Positions 40,021-49,312 of a stretch of 64,000 nucleotides of DNA are shown piece by piece. The stretch spans positions 7,191,001 through 7,255,000 of the forward strand of contig NZ_JAZHSD010000001.1 of assembly GCF_036924745.1 (NCBI RefSeq), written 5' to 3'. The translations under genes were made by a program, and so were the position numbers. Below the pieces are notes generated by a model, which was not told where the DNA came from, did no database searches, and worked only from the letters and a program-made list of their open reading frames with translations. The DNA comes from Bradyrhizobium sp. AZCC 1693. GTDB lineage: Bacteria > Pseudomonadota > Alphaproteobacteria > Rhizobiales > Xanthobacteraceae. Each line of letters begins with the position of its first letter. Positions within the stretch are counted from its first letter, which is position 1.

Positions 40021-41652
40021 CTACACCGCCGCCGTATCGTGCTCGCGCGCAAATTCCCCGCCGGGAATCGAGTCGAGCAGCGCCCGCGTGTAAGCGTGCC
40101 GCGGGTTACCGAACACTTCGCCCGCGAGTCCATGCTCCACCACCGCACCATCCTTCATCACAGCAACGAGGTCGCAGATCTGTGCGGCGACGCGCAAATC
40201 ATGCGTGATGAACACGATGGAAAGCCCCAGCCGCTGCCGCAGTTCCGCGAGCAGTTTCAGCACCTGCGCCTGCACGGAGACATCGAGCGCCGACACCGGC
40301 TCGTCCGCGACCAGCACGTCCGGCTTCAGCGCCAGTGCGCGGGCGAGGCCAATGCGTTGGCGCTGGCCGCCGGAGAATTCGTGCGGATAACGGTCGGCGG
40401 AGGAAGGGTCGAGCCCGACCAGCGAAAACAGTTCCTTCGCATCCGCAATCGCCTGTGCGCGCGGTGTGCCGTGAACGATGGGCCCTTGAGCCACCAGTTC
40501 GGCCGCCTTGCGGCGCGGATTGAGGGAGGCGAACGGGTCCTGAAACACCATCTGGATATGGCGCGTCTCGCGGCGGACTTTTTCGCTCGGCATCCTCGCC
40601 CAGTCGCTGCCATCGAGCACGATCGCGCCGGTGTCCGGATCGATCAGCCGCACGATGCAGCGCGCCAGTGTCGATTTGCCGGAGCCGGATTCGCCGACGA
40701 TGCCGAGCGTCGCGCCACGCGGCAGCTTGAGCGAGACGTTCTTCACGGCCGGGGTTACGCGCGCGCCGCGGCCGAGAAAGCCGCCGGTTCGATAGGTTTT
40801 GGAGACATCCGAAATCGTGAGGATGGTGTCGGCCGCGAGCGCGCGGGGCGGCGGCGCCTTCAGCGGCGGCACGGCGGCGATGAGCTGTTTGGTGTAGGCG
40901 TGCTGCGGATGGTTGAGCACATCAGCGGCCATGCCGTGTTCGACGATGACGCCATGCTGCATCACCACCACGCGATCCGCGATCTCGGCGACGACGCCGA
41001 AATCATGGGTGATGAACATGACCGCCGTCCTGCGGCGCTGCTGCAGGTCGCGGATCAGTTTTAGAATTTGCGCTTGGGTCGTGACATCGAGGGCAGTAGT
41101 AGGCTCGTCGGCGATCAGCAGTTTTGGATCGAGCGCCAGTGCCATCGCGATCATGGCGCGCTGGCGCTGCCCGCCGGAGAGTTCGTGCGGATAGGCCTTC
41201 GCCGCAACCTTGGGATCGGGAATGCGGACGTCCGCGAGCAGGGCCAGTACCTTCGCGCCGATCTCGGCCTTCGACAATTCGGTATGGATCGAAAACATCT
41301 CGGCGATCTGGTCGCCGATGGTGCGGAGCGGGTTGAGCGCCGTCATCGGCTCCTGGAAGATCATGGCAATGCCGGCGCCGCGCACCTCGCGCATCTCGGC
41401 AAGAGATGCCGCGCAGAGATCGCGGCCTTCGAACAGTGCCCGACCGCCGTCGATCGTCACTTCATTGGGCAACAGTCGCATGACGGCATTCGCCATCATC
41501 GACTTGCCGGAGCCGGATTCGCCGACCACGCAGAGGATCTCGTTCGAAGCGATCTCCAGCGACACATCCCTGAGCGCATGCGTCCGGTCCGCGCCGCGGG
41601 GCAGGCGGACGCTCAGGCGATCGAGCGTAAGGATGGTTTCGGTCTCGCTCAT
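40021..41652 (-). CDS. dipeptide/opine-type ABC transporter ATPase, two fused nucleotide-binding domains
   Basis: A 543-residue protein equivalent to DppD and DppF joined in one chain. Domain 1 has [25 protein letters not shown] and [12 protein letters not shown]. Domain 2, from about residue 280, has [26 protein letters not shown] and [12 protein letters not shown]. The ATG at 41652 is set by an ATGA overlap with the upstream permease; longer readings run antisense or out of frame. It drives the importer encoded upstream at 41.6-45.1 kb. Confidence 0.92.
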   Translation of the reverse strand: MSETETILTLDRLSVRLPRGADRTHALRDVSLEIASNEILCVVGESGSGKSMMANAVMRLLPNEVTIDGGRALFEGRDLCAASLAEMREVRGAGIAMIFQEPMTALNPLRTIGDQIAEMFSIHTELSKAEIGAKVLALLADVRIPDPKVAAKAYPHELSGGQRQRAMIAMALALDPKLLIADEPTTALDVTTQAQILKLIRDLQQRRRTAVMFITHDFGVVAEIADRVVVMQHGVIVEHGMAADVLNHPQHAYTKQLIAAVPPLKAPPPRALAADTILTISDVSKTYRTGGFLGRGARVTPAVKNVSLKLPRGATLGIVGESGSGKSTLARCIVRLIDPDTGAIVLDGSDWARMPSEKVRRETRHIQMVFQDPFASLNPRRKAAELVAQGPIVHGTPRAQAIADAKELFSLVGLDPSSADRYPHEFSGGQRQRIGLARALALKPDVLVADEPVSALDVSVQAQVLKLLAELRQRLGLSIVFITHDLRVAAQICDLVAVMKDGAVVEHGLAGEVFGNPRHAYTRALLDSIPGGEFAREHDTAAV

Positions 41653-42479
41653 CGGCCCTTGAGCCTCGGATTGAGCGCGTCGTTGAGGCCCTGGCCGACC
41701 AGCGACACCGCCAGCACGGTGACGAGGATGGCAACGCCGGGGATCGCCGAGACGTACCATTGCACCCGCAGCACGTCGCGGCCGAGGCCGATCAAATTGC
41801 CCCATGACGCGACATTGGGATCGGATAGCCGCAGGAAGGCCAGCGCGCTTTCCAGCAGGATCGAGACCGCCATGACGACGCTGGCGTAGACGATGACCGG
41901 CGGCAGCGCGTTGGGCAGAATCTCGCCAAAGATGAGCTGGATGTTCTTCATCCCGAGCGTCCGCCCGGCCTGGACGAATTCGCGGTTACGCAATGACAGG
42001 AATTCGGCGCGGGTCAGCCGCGCCGGCGCTGGCCATGACACCACGCCGACCGCGATGGTGACGGTGGTGAGCGTCGAGCCGAACACGGCGACCAGCACCA
42101 GCAGCAGCACGAAATTCGGCAGCGTCTGGAACGCCTCGGTAACCCGCATCAAGACATTGTCGACCCAGCCGCCGTAATAGCCGGCGAAGGCGCCGACGAG
42201 GATGCCGATCAGGATCGCGATTGCGGTCGCGACGCCGCCGATCAGCAGCGATATCCGCGCGCCGTAGAAAATCTGGGCTGCGATATCGCGCCCGGAATTG
42301 TCGGTGCCGAGCAGGAAGCGTGGATTGGAGAACGGCCAGATCAGGGGGCGGCCGGCGAGCGCCAGCGGATCGCGCGGATAGAACCAGCCGGCCGAGATCG
42401 CCATGGCGATCACGACCAGCAGCAGGATCAGGCCAGCGACCGCCGCGGGGCTTCTGAAATAGCGCTTGACCGCATCCAT
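41649..42479 (-). CDS. dipeptide-type ABC transporter permease (DppC-like)
   Basis: A permease of 276 residues with the DppC/OppC N-terminal helix ([24 protein letters not shown]), the [21 protein letters not shown] motif and a C-terminal half with the EAA region [22 protein letters not shown]. The ATG at 42479 lies five bases after the DppB-like stop. It overlaps the ATPase gene by four bases. Confidence 0.9.
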   Translation of the reverse strand: MDAVKRYFRSPAAVAGLILLLVVIAMAISAGWFYPRDPLALAGRPLIWPFSNPRFLLGTDNSGRDIAAQIFYGARISLLIGGVATAIAILIGILVGAFAGYYGGWVDNVLMRVTEAFQTLPNFVLLLVLVAVFGSTLTTVTIAVGVVSWPAPARLTRAEFLSLRNREFVQAGRTLGMKNIQLIFGEILPNALPPVIVYASVVMAVSILLESALAFLRLSDPNVASWGNLIGLGRDVLRVQWYVSAIPGVAILVTVLAVSLVGQGLNDALNPRLKGR

Positions 42480-42483
42480 CGCT

Positions 42484-43458
42484 TCAACCCGCCGTGATGC
42501 GCGGATCGAGCCGCGCATAGATGAGATCGACGACGAAGTTAACGGTGATGACGAGCAGCGCAGAGACGAATACGATGCCGAGCAGCGTATTGAGGTCGCG
42601 CTGCACCACCGATTCATAGGCGAGGCGCCCGAGGCCCGGCAGCGAGAACACGCTTTCGACCACGACCGATCCGCCCAGCATGGTGCCGGCTTGCAGCCCG
42701 ATCAGCGTCACCATTGGCAGCAGCGCGTTGCGCAAAACATGCCGCGTTACCACGCGCGTCTCGTCGAGGCCTTTGGCGCGCGCGGTCCGGACATAATCGA
42801 GATTGAGCACTTCCAGCATCGAGGCGCGCATGATGCGCAGGTAAATCGCCAGAAAGATCAGCCCCAGCGTCAGCGTCGGCAGCACCAGATGGCCGGCGAT
42901 GTCCAACACGCGCCAGATGCCGGTTCGCACCGTGCCGATGTCCTCGAAGCCGCCGGGCGGCAGCCATTGCAGATAGACCGAGAACACGACAATGGCCATC
43001 AATCCGAACCAGAACGAGGGCGTCGCATAGAAGATCAGGCCCAGGGTGGAGATCAGCGTATCCGGCCAGCGGTTGACACCGCGGGCGGCGATCACGCCGA
43101 ACACGAGCCCAAAGAAGAATGCAAAGGACAGCGACGCGGTCATCAGCAGGATGGTCGGCGGCAGCCGTTCCAGGATGACCGACGCCACCGGCTTGCCGTA
43201 GATCGAGGAAAAACCGAGATCGAGCCGCACCAGCCGCCAGAGGTAGTTGCCGAGTTGCGCGGGAATCGAGAGGTCGAGCCCGTAGAATTTGCGCAGCTCC
43301 CTGGCGGTCGCGGCATCGCCGCCGCCCATCTGCGCCATCATGGCGTCGACGGTATCGCCCGGCGCGAACTGCAGCAGCAGGAACACGCCGATCAGGATCA
43401 GGATAAGGGTCGGGATCGAAGCGGCAAGCCGCCGCCCCGCAAGGCCAAGGATGCGCAT
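42484..43458 (-). CDS. dipeptide-type ABC transporter permease (DppB-like)
   Basis: A permease of 324 residues. The N-terminal helix LAASIPTLILILIGVFLLLQFAPGD, the segment LGFSSIYGKPVASVILERLPPTILL and the EAA loop VRTARAKGLDETRVVTRHVLRNALLP are typical of DppB/OppB. It pairs with the DppC-like permease. The spacer to the binding-protein gene upstream is 24 bases. Confidence 0.9.
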   Translation of the reverse strand: MRILGLAGRRLAASIPTLILILIGVFLLLQFAPGDTVDAMMAQMGGGDAATARELRKFYGLDLSIPAQLGNYLWRLVRLDLGFSSIYGKPVASVILERLPPTILLMTASLSFAFFFGLVFGVIAARGVNRWPDTLISTLGLIFYATPSFWFGLMAIVVFSVYLQWLPPGGFEDIGTVRTGIWRVLDIAGHLVLPTLTLGLIFLAIYLRIMRASMLEVLNLDYVRTARAKGLDETRVVTRHVLRNALLPMVTLIGLQAGTMLGGSVVVESVFSLPGLGRLAYESVVQRDLNTLLGIVFVSALLVITVNFVVDLIYARLDPRITAG

Positions 43459-43482
43459 AGACCTATCTTGGCGGATATCGGT

Positions 43483-45099
43483 TTAAGCCGAAAGCCAAAG
43501 ATCGTGCCAGCTCGTCGAGCCCCAGCGCGGGGTGTTGGAGTGGTTGCGCGCTTTCGCCGTGATCGTGGTGACGAAAATCTGCTCGATCGGCATCCAGACC
43601 GGCAGCTCCGTATTCACCTCCTTGACGAACTGGGCGTAGAGCGCCTTGCGCTTGGCCGGGTCGACCTCGGTGGCGGCATCATCGATGGTCTTGTCGACGT
43701 TCTTGTCCTCCCAGCCCCACTGGTTGGTCCAGGGCGCGCCCTTGGGCTGGCCCGAGCGATACCAGACCGTGGTCGAGACGGCGGGATCGTTGCGGTACTG
43801 GTGCCAGCCGGTGGCGAGATCGAAGGCGTGGTCGTCATAGACCTGCTTGAGGAAGCCGCCGCCGTCGTTGCGCACGATATCGACGGGGATGCCGATTTCG
43901 CCCAGTGACTGCTGGATGAAGGTCGACCACAGCGAGATGTCCTCGCCCCACGGCGCGGGCAGCAGTTTCAGTGAGAAGCGCGTGCCGCCACGGGCTGCCT
44001 TGAAGCCGGCCTCGTCGAGCAGCGCTGCGGCCTTGGCCTTGTCGTAAGGGTATTGCGGCGTGTTCGGTCCGGGATAGAAATCCGTCGAGGTCGACGGGAT
44101 CGGGCCGGTGCCGAGCTTGGCGAAATCGCCGAGGAAATTGTCGATGAAGAACGGCACATTGATCGCATGCGCGATCGCGCGGCGAACCCTGATGTCGGAC
44201 AATTCCTTGCGGCGGAAGTTGAACTCGAGCGTGTTGGTGCGGGCATTGCCTTCGTTGCCCTTGGTCGAAACGATGAAGCGCTTGTCCTTGCCGAGCCGCG
44301 CCAGGTCCGAGATCGTCAGCCCGGAGAACGGCGAGTAATGCAGCTCGCCGGCCTCCATCTGTGCCGCAGCTGCAGCGCGGTCGGTGATCACGCGCCAGAC
44401 GATGCGATCGAGATAGGGCGCGTTGGGGCGCCAATAGTCCGGGTTACGGTCGGCGATGACATATTGTCCGCGCTCATATTTGACAAACTTGAACGGGCCG
44501 GTGCCGACGGGGGCGAGGTTGGTCGGGTTCTGCCGGATATCGCCGCTCTCATAAAGGTGCTTGGCCGAGACATAGCCGAGGTCGGGCAGGGCGCGGAGCA
44601 ACAGGTTCAGCGGCATCGGGCGCTCGTACTTGAAGATCGCGGTCTCGGCGTCCGGCGTCTCGACCGCGGTGAGGAAGAGCTGCAGCGTCGATCCGTAGTT
44701 GAGGATCTTCTTCCACATGTTCATGGCGGTGAATTCGACGTCGGCCGAGGTGAACGGCTTGCCGTCGTGCCAGCTGATACCCTTGCGCAGCTTGAATGTT
44801 ACGGTCTTGCCGTCGGGCGAGGCTTCCCAGCTTTCGGCGAGCACGCCGACCGGCTGGCCGTTGGCGTCGAGATCGACGAGATTTTCCTGGATCTTGCCGC
44901 CGATGATGTAGACTCCGGTGGAGGCCTGAATGCTCGGATTGAGCTGGCGCTGCTCGGCGCCGTAATGGACGTTGAACACGCCGCCCTTGCGCGGCGTCTC
45001 CTGCGCAAAGGCCCGCATCGGATTGATCACGTTGGCCGCAATCGCCGCTGACGTCAGCAGCGCGGTGCGGCGATTGATCTCAAGGCGCGTCAAATCCAT
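43483..45099 (-). CDS. dipeptide/opine-type ABC transporter substrate-binding protein
   Basis: A family-5 solute-binding protein of 538 residues. The exported N-terminus includes LEINRRTALLTSAAIAANVINPMRAFAQE, a possible Tat or Sec signal. Family motifs are GKIQENLVDLDANGQPVGVLAESWEASPDGKTVTFKLRKGISWHDGKPFTSADVEF and VRRAIAHAINVPFFID, shown here only as landmarks. It is the first gene of a four-gene importer operon. The ligand may be a peptide, opine or other amino compound. Confidence 0.9.
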   Translation of the reverse strand: MDLTRLEINRRTALLTSAAIAANVINPMRAFAQETPRKGGVFNVHYGAEQRQLNPSIQASTGVYIIGGKIQENLVDLDANGQPVGVLAESWEASPDGKTVTFKLRKGISWHDGKPFTSADVEFTAMNMWKKILNYGSTLQLFLTAVETPDAETAIFKYERPMPLNLLLRALPDLGYVSAKHLYESGDIRQNPTNLAPVGTGPFKFVKYERGQYVIADRNPDYWRPNAPYLDRIVWRVITDRAAAAAQMEAGELHYSPFSGLTISDLARLGKDKRFIVSTKGNEGNARTNTLEFNFRRKELSDIRVRRAIAHAINVPFFIDNFLGDFAKLGTGPIPSTSTDFYPGPNTPQYPYDKAKAAALLDEAGFKAARGGTRFSLKLLPAPWGEDISLWSTFIQQSLGEIGIPVDIVRNDGGGFLKQVYDDHAFDLATGWHQYRNDPAVSTTVWYRSGQPKGAPWTNQWGWEDKNVDKTIDDAATEVDPAKRKALYAQFVKEVNTELPVWMPIEQIFVTTITAKARNHSNTPRWGSTSWHDLWLSA

Positions 45100-45526
45100 G
45101 CGAAGTCTCCGGAGCTGATATTGATGGCGAACCGTTCAGGCGCCCGCCTTGAGGATGGGTTTTACGATGGAACGGGAACGCGAGTCATTTTCTAATCGTC
45201 GCGGGAGTCGGAAAATCCTTCCTGAAAACAACGTGCTCAGCGCGTCATCGGCCTGCTTGTTTTTTCGCTGGGGAGCGAAATCAAGGCTCGCGTGAATAGA
45301 GGCACGGGCCGCCCCGCAGTCTGAGATTGCCCGGGAAGAGGCCCTCCGGAGCGGCGGATTCCCCCTAAAAATAGGCTCCGCACAGCTTCGGAGGCCTAAA
45401 AACCAGCCAAAATTGGACGAATCAGTTCAACTCGACTAGCGAGATAGTTGTGCAGAATGTCGGAAACCCTGTTTTTTAGGCGGTTTCCGCCATATCGTCG
45501 CCTGTGCCAGAATCAATGGAGCAACC
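45100..45526. other. intergenic region between divergent importer operon and HU gene
   Basis: About 430 bases holding promoters for both sides. No -35/-10 pair is convincing. CGGAAAC (45460s) and GTTTCCG about 15 bases later form an inverted repeat just upstream of the HU ribosome site, with a T-run between. No coding frame is supported. Confidence 0.35.
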
Positions 45527-45826
45527 ATGGCCACCCAAATGTCTAAGTCGCAGTTGATCGAAAAGATCGCGACCACCACCGAAGTCTCGAAGAAGGAAGT
45601 CAAGAACGTGATGGACACGCTCGTTGACGTTGGCCACAAGGAGCTGAAGAAGAACGGGGTGTTCCTCGTCCCCGGCTTCGCGAAGTTCGTCGTGGTCAAG
45701 AAGCCCGCGACCAAGGCTCGTAAGGGCACCAACCCCTTCACGGGCGAGGAAATGATGTTCAAGGCCAAGCCGGCCCGCAAGATCGTCCGGGCCCGCCCGG
45801 TCAAGGCTGCCAAGGACGCGGTCTAA
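45527..45826 (+). CDS. HU-family DNA-binding protein
   Basis: A histone-like protein of 99 residues that bends and compacts DNA. The N-terminal helical half SKSQLIEKIATTTEVSKKEVKNVMDTL and the arm region ending RKGTNPFTGEEMMFKAKPARKIVRARP match the HU/IHF fold, where the TNPxTGE tip carries the intercalating Pro. An extra C-terminal tail, VKAAKDAV, is present. The ribosome site GGAGCAACC precedes the ATG. Confidence 0.93.
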   Translation: MATQMSKSQLIEKIATTTEVSKKEVKNVMDTLVDVGHKELKKNGVFLVPGFAKFVVVKKPATKARKGTNPFTGEEMMFKAKPARKIVRARPVKAAKDAV

Positions 45827-45836
45827 GAATCTCTCT

Positions 45837-45981
45837 CTCTCCCCGTTCTTCACGGGGAGAGGGTTGGGGTGAGGGGCTGCCTCCGCAACCTCGCTAAGAG
45901 AGGTACTCGCGGAGAGTCCCCCCTCACCCGAAATTCGCTAGCGCGAATTTCGACCTCTCCCCGCAGGCGGGGCGAGGTGAT
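45837..45981. repeat. palindromic intergenic repeat, copy 2
   Basis: Same family as the repeats at 39884 and 54361: CCCCGTTCTTCACGGGG hairpin, GGTTGGGGTGAGGGGC, then GTCCCCCCTCACCCGAAATTC and a GAATTTCGACCTCTCCCCGCAGGCGGGGCGAGG end. AAATTCGCTAGCGCGAATTT forms an internal palindrome. It lies directly after the HU gene and could terminate it. Confidence 0.8.
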
Positions 45982-46015
45982 CTGAACACGCCGCGCCTTC
46001 AGCGCCAATGCCTCC

Positions 46016-46795
46016 TTACACCACCGGCGAACGGCCGCCATCGACATTGATGGCCGTGCCGGTGATGAACGATCCCTGCTCGGAGGCGAGGAAGCAGGCC
46101 AGATTGGCGAATTCCTCCGCCGTGCCGATGCGCCCCAGGGGCGTGCCCTTGGCGAGGTTTTTCGCAAACATTTCGAAATCCATGTCCGGCGCCTGCGCGG
46201 CGTGCCGCTTCACCCATTGATCGCTCATGATCAGGCCGACCAGCATGGCATTGACCAGGATGTTGTGCTCGCCGCCTTCGCTCGCCATCACCTTGGTCAG
46301 CGCCATGCCGGCCGCCCGCGATACCGAAGTGGGGGCCGAGGATGCCGCCGGCGCCTTGGCGTAGGTGTTGAGCACGTTGATGATGCGGCCCCATTTGCGC
46401 GCCTTCATGCCCGGCCAGACCAGCCGGGAGAAGCGGATCGCGGCAAACAGTTTGAGGTCGAGGTCTTCCTGCCAGGCTTCATCACTGATGTTCTCGAACG
46501 CCATCGTCCGCGCCGTGCCGGCATTGTTGACGAGGATGTCGACCGGGCCGAGATCGGCTGTGATCTTGTCGTGCGCCTTGGCAATGTCCGATGCCTTCGA
46601 GACGTCGCAGACATAGTCGCGAATCTCGAGGCCGTCCTTGGCCAGCAGCTCCCGCGCGGCCTTGAGGTCGGCCGCGCTGCGCGCGAGGATCGCGACCTTG
46701 GCGCCGGAGGCTGCGAACTGCCTTGCAACGGCGAGCCCAATCCCCTTGCTGCCGCCAGTGACGGCGGCGACGCGATCTTTCATTGTGACTTGCAT
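46016..46795 (-). CDS. short-chain dehydrogenase/reductase fold protein lacking the catalytic triad
   Basis: A 259-residue SDR-fold protein. The NAD(P) site TGGSKGIGLAVA and the NNAGTA motif are intact. In the active-site stretch, RIINVLNTYAKAPAASSAP then TSVSRAAG, the positions that normally hold Ser, Tyr and Lys are Asn143, Thr156 and Arg160, counted from the first Met. So the classic S-Y-K triad is missing while cofactor binding seems kept. An ATG four residues later is also possible. The C-terminus GTAINVDGGRSPVV is normal for the family. It may be a divergent enzyme or a non-catalytic NAD(P)-binding protein. Confidence 0.8.
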   Translation of the reverse strand: MQVTMKDRVAAVTGGSKGIGLAVARQFAASGAKVAILARSAADLKAARELLAKDGLEIRDYVCDVSKASDIAKAHDKITADLGPVDILVNNAGTARTMAFENISDEAWQEDLDLKLFAAIRFSRLVWPGMKARKWGRIINVLNTYAKAPAASSAPTSVSRAAGMALTKVMASEGGEHNILVNAMLVGLIMSDQWVKRHAAQAPDMDFEMFAKNLAKGTPLGRIGTAEEFANLACFLASEQGSFITGTAINVDGGRSPVV

Positions 46796-47110
46796 GGTGT
46801 TCTCCCGGTCGCGGTCTTCCGTGCCGCTGGATGGGCCGACGCCTATGATCGGCCGATTATGCCATCATGGTTCCGCGGGCCGGCATGATCAAGCCGCCTG
46901 CAGATGAGGGCAGGTAACGCGCCGCTCGCGGGCGATGACGAGCCCGTGAATGCTGGAAATGCCGTGCGGTTCGGCAGGCGTCCCGGAAAAGGATTTTTCC
47001 CGTTTGCCGCCGCCGGGAATGGCATCGTTGCTATTTTCACCACGGGCTTGTGGCGATCGGTGGCCGGACCAAGATCAAACAGAACAAACAATGGAGTCCA
47101 GGAGACCACC
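46796..47110. other. intergenic region between divergent SDR and CmcJ-like genes
   Basis: About 315 bases without a supported gene. A 10-bp palindrome, ATCGGCCGAT, sits about 55 bases upstream of the SDR start. A TGGCATCGTTGCT sequence at 47020 looks like a sigma-54 site but has the wrong spacing. The ribosome site AGGAG of the CmcJ-like gene is at the right edge. Confidence 0.35.
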
Positions 47111-47956
47111 ATGGGCCTGCAGCAAGCAAAACTCGAATCGCTCCCCTTCGTCACCGCCGAGCTGAACTATCTCGCGCCGACTCCGGGAAAGCCCCGCACC
47201 TACGCCTTCGATCCGCCGCCGGGTGAACCCAAATCCACCGCGCTGCCTGAACCGCACAACGTTCCGATCTTCGACGCGCGCCTGATCGCCGGCAACCTCT
47301 CTCTGGACCGCGAGGGTTTTGCGCTGGTCCGCCATCCCACCATCGTCAAGGATTTCTACGACGACAAGGAAGTGAAAGGCGTCTACTACCCCGCCGTGGA
47401 GGCCTTCCTCAAGGCAACGTTGAAAGCCGACCGCGTCTTCATCTTCGACCACACCGTGCGCAAGCGCGTCGACGGCGCCGCAGATATCCGGGGCGCCGGC
47501 CCGCGCCAGCCGGCCACGCGCGTCCATGTCGACCAGACCGACATCTCCGGGGCCAATCGCGTGCACGAGCATCTTCCGGATCAAGCCGATGAACTCCTGA
47601 AGGGACGCGTGCAGGTGATCAATGTGTGGCGGCCGATCCGCGGACCCTTGCGCGATGCGCCGCTTGCAATGTGCGACGGCCAGACCGTCGAGGCGAGCGA
47701 TCTCGTGGCCTCCGACCTGATCTATCCGAACCGCAGCGGCGAAACCTATTCCGTCAAATACAACCCGAACCATCGCTGGTACTACATCCCGGAAATGCGG
47801 ACCGACGAGGCGTTGCTCCTGAAGTGCTACGATTCCGCAACCGACGGCCGCACGCGGTTCGGGCCGCATACCGCCTTCATCGATCCGACCACGCCGGCCG
47901 ACGCAGCCCCGCGCGAGAGCATCGAACTGCGGACACTGGTGTTCCAGCGGAACTGA
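47111..47956 (+). CDS. CmcJ/NvfI-family oxidoreductase-like protein
   Basis: A 281-residue protein resembling the CmcJ/NvfI/AsaB family, which includes proteins from cephamycin biosynthesis (CmcJ) and fungal metabolite pathways, some of them iron- and 2-oxoglutarate-dependent. Landmarks are RVFIFDHTVRKR, RQPATRVHVDQTDISG (an HxD metal pair), VINVWRPIRGPLRDAPLAMCD, HRWYYIPEMRTDEALLLKCYDS and GPHTAFIDPTTP...RESIELRTLVF (distal His and Arg). The ATG has AGGAG upstream. A solitary bacterial copy outside an antibiotic cluster; its substrate is unknown. Confidence 0.75.
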   Translation: MGLQQAKLESLPFVTAELNYLAPTPGKPRTYAFDPPPGEPKSTALPEPHNVPIFDARLIAGNLSLDREGFALVRHPTIVKDFYDDKEVKGVYYPAVEAFLKATLKADRVFIFDHTVRKRVDGAADIRGAGPRQPATRVHVDQTDISGANRVHEHLPDQADELLKGRVQVINVWRPIRGPLRDAPLAMCDGQTVEASDLVASDLIYPNRSGETYSVKYNPNHRWYYIPEMRTDEALLLKCYDSATDGRTRFGPHTAFIDPTTPADAAPRESIELRTLVFQRN

Positions 47957-48001
47957 TCGTCGCTATCAGCCGGATTCGCGTTCCCACCTTATTGGTGATA
48001 C

Positions 48002-48027
48002 CTCGCCCCAAACAGTTTTGGGGCGAG
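48002..48027. promoter_or_regulatory. perfect 11-bp hairpin just upstream of the MFS start codon
   Basis: CTCGCCCCAAA (48002-48012), loop CAGT, TTTGGGGCGAG (48017-48027). It ends seven bases before the MFS ATG, where a ribosome site should be. It may block or expose translation, or end the upstream gene's transcript, though no T-run follows. Confidence 0.45.
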
Positions 48028-48034
48028 ACGGCTC

Positions 48035-49267
48035 ATGGACGGCAAGGCCGATGGCGCGGATACCAACATCCGCGCACTGATTTTTGCGCTTCTGGCGCTG
48101 GCCTGCGGCCACATGCTGTCGACGCTGCTGCGGACCATTCCGGCGATTAGCCTCGACGTGATGGCGGCCGACTTCCGCACCGCCCCGCAGACGCTGGCGA
48201 GCCTGACCTCGGTCTATCATTTCGCCTTCGCCGCCTCGCAAATTCCGGTCGGCGCCGCGATGGATCGCTTCGGCGTGCGCCCGGTTTCGCTGAGCCTGCT
48301 CGCGGGAACGATTGTCGGCGCGCTGGCGTCGGGCCTAGCCACCGGGCCGGAAGGGTTTCTGTTCGGGCAATTCCTGCTCGGCGTCGCCACGTCGGGCATG
48401 CTGATGTGCCCGATGACGCTGGCCGCCAAGCAGATGTCGGCGGCGCGGTTCGGCCTGTGGTCCGGGATCATCCTGTCGATCGGCAATATCGGCATGCTGC
48501 TGTCGGCGAGCCCGCTCGCCTTTGTCGTCGAACACTGGGGATGGCGCGCGGGATTCTGGATCTCCGCTGGATTCGGCGCCGTGGTGGCGGCTGCGGTGTT
48601 CGCGCTGGTTCCGAAACAGCCGGCTGCGCATGCCGATGATTCCTCGCCGTTGTCGCAAATGGCCGATGTGCTTCGCATCGGGCTGTCACGACCGCTTCGC
48701 GGCTTGATCGCGCTGTCGCTGGTCTCGCTGGCGGCCTCGCTGGTGTTGCGCGGATTGTGGGGCGGGCCCTGGCTGATGGAGATCAAGGGGCTCAGCCGCA
48801 TCGAAGCCGGCAACGAGCTCGGCCTGTTCACGCTCGCCTTGATCGTTGGTCCCCTGTTGATCGGGATCCTCGACCGCAACATCGGCCATCGCCGCGAGGT
48901 GCTGGCATCAGCCCATTCCTTCGCGGCCCTGCTGCTCGCGCTGATGGCAGCGGGCGCGCCGCATTATCCGTTGTCGGAACTGTTCGGGGCTACGGTGATG
49001 CCGCCGCGATTTGACGGCGTGATGCTGGTGCTGATCGGCATCGTCATATCGGCGCAGCCCTTGCTTTACGGCATGACGCGGCAACTGGTGGACGCGCAAA
49101 ACGCCGGCAAGGCGCTGTCGGCGATCAACCTCGCGTTTTTCCTGGGTGCGGCGTTGATGCAATCGTCAACCGGTGTGGTTGCGGCGGTCTTGGGATTGCC
49201 AGCGGTGCTCCTGTTCATGGCGGCGGCCTTGATCGTGGGGACGATCGTGTTTTTGATGTATACGTAA
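48035..49267 (+). CDS. MFS transporter
   Basis: A major-facilitator permease of 410 residues with 12 predicted helices. The loop 2-3 motif is present as GAAMDRFGVRPVSL, and the central loop between helices 6 and 7 holds LVPKQPAAHADDSSPLSQMADVLR. The direction of transport and cargo cannot be read. It stands between the CmcJ-like gene and the hydantoinase genes, in the same direction as both, and is preceded by a hairpin. Confidence 0.85.
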   Translation: MDGKADGADTNIRALIFALLALACGHMLSTLLRTIPAISLDVMAADFRTAPQTLASLTSVYHFAFAASQIPVGAAMDRFGVRPVSLSLLAGTIVGALASGLATGPEGFLFGQFLLGVATSGMLMCPMTLAAKQMSAARFGLWSGIILSIGNIGMLLSASPLAFVVEHWGWRAGFWISAGFGAVVAAAVFALVPKQPAAHADDSSPLSQMADVLRIGLSRPLRGLIALSLVSLAASLVLRGLWGGPWLMEIKGLSRIEAGNELGLFTLALIVGPLLIGILDRNIGHRREVLASAHSFAALLLALMAAGAPHYPLSELFGATVMPPRFDGVMLVLIGIVISAQPLLYGMTRQLVDAQNAGKALSAINLAFFLGAALMQSSTGVVAAVLGLPAVLLFMAAALIVGTIVFLMYT

Positions 49268-49312
49268 ACCCTCGGCCTCGCTCCGATAGCGCCAAAACAA
49301 GAACGGGTAACA

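Noticed and set aside
42466..43908. Plus-strand open frame of 480 codons, and similar long ones at 34719-36092, 31476-32522, 49166-50929 and 55861-57066
   Set aside because: All are antisense to genes with clear families and show His/Arg/Asp-rich compositions typical of GC shadow frames.
47020..47032. TGGCATCGTTGCT as a sigma-54 promoter before the CmcJ-like gene
   Set aside because: The GG and GC dinucleotides are 9 bases apart instead of 12, so it cannot work as a -24/-12 pair.
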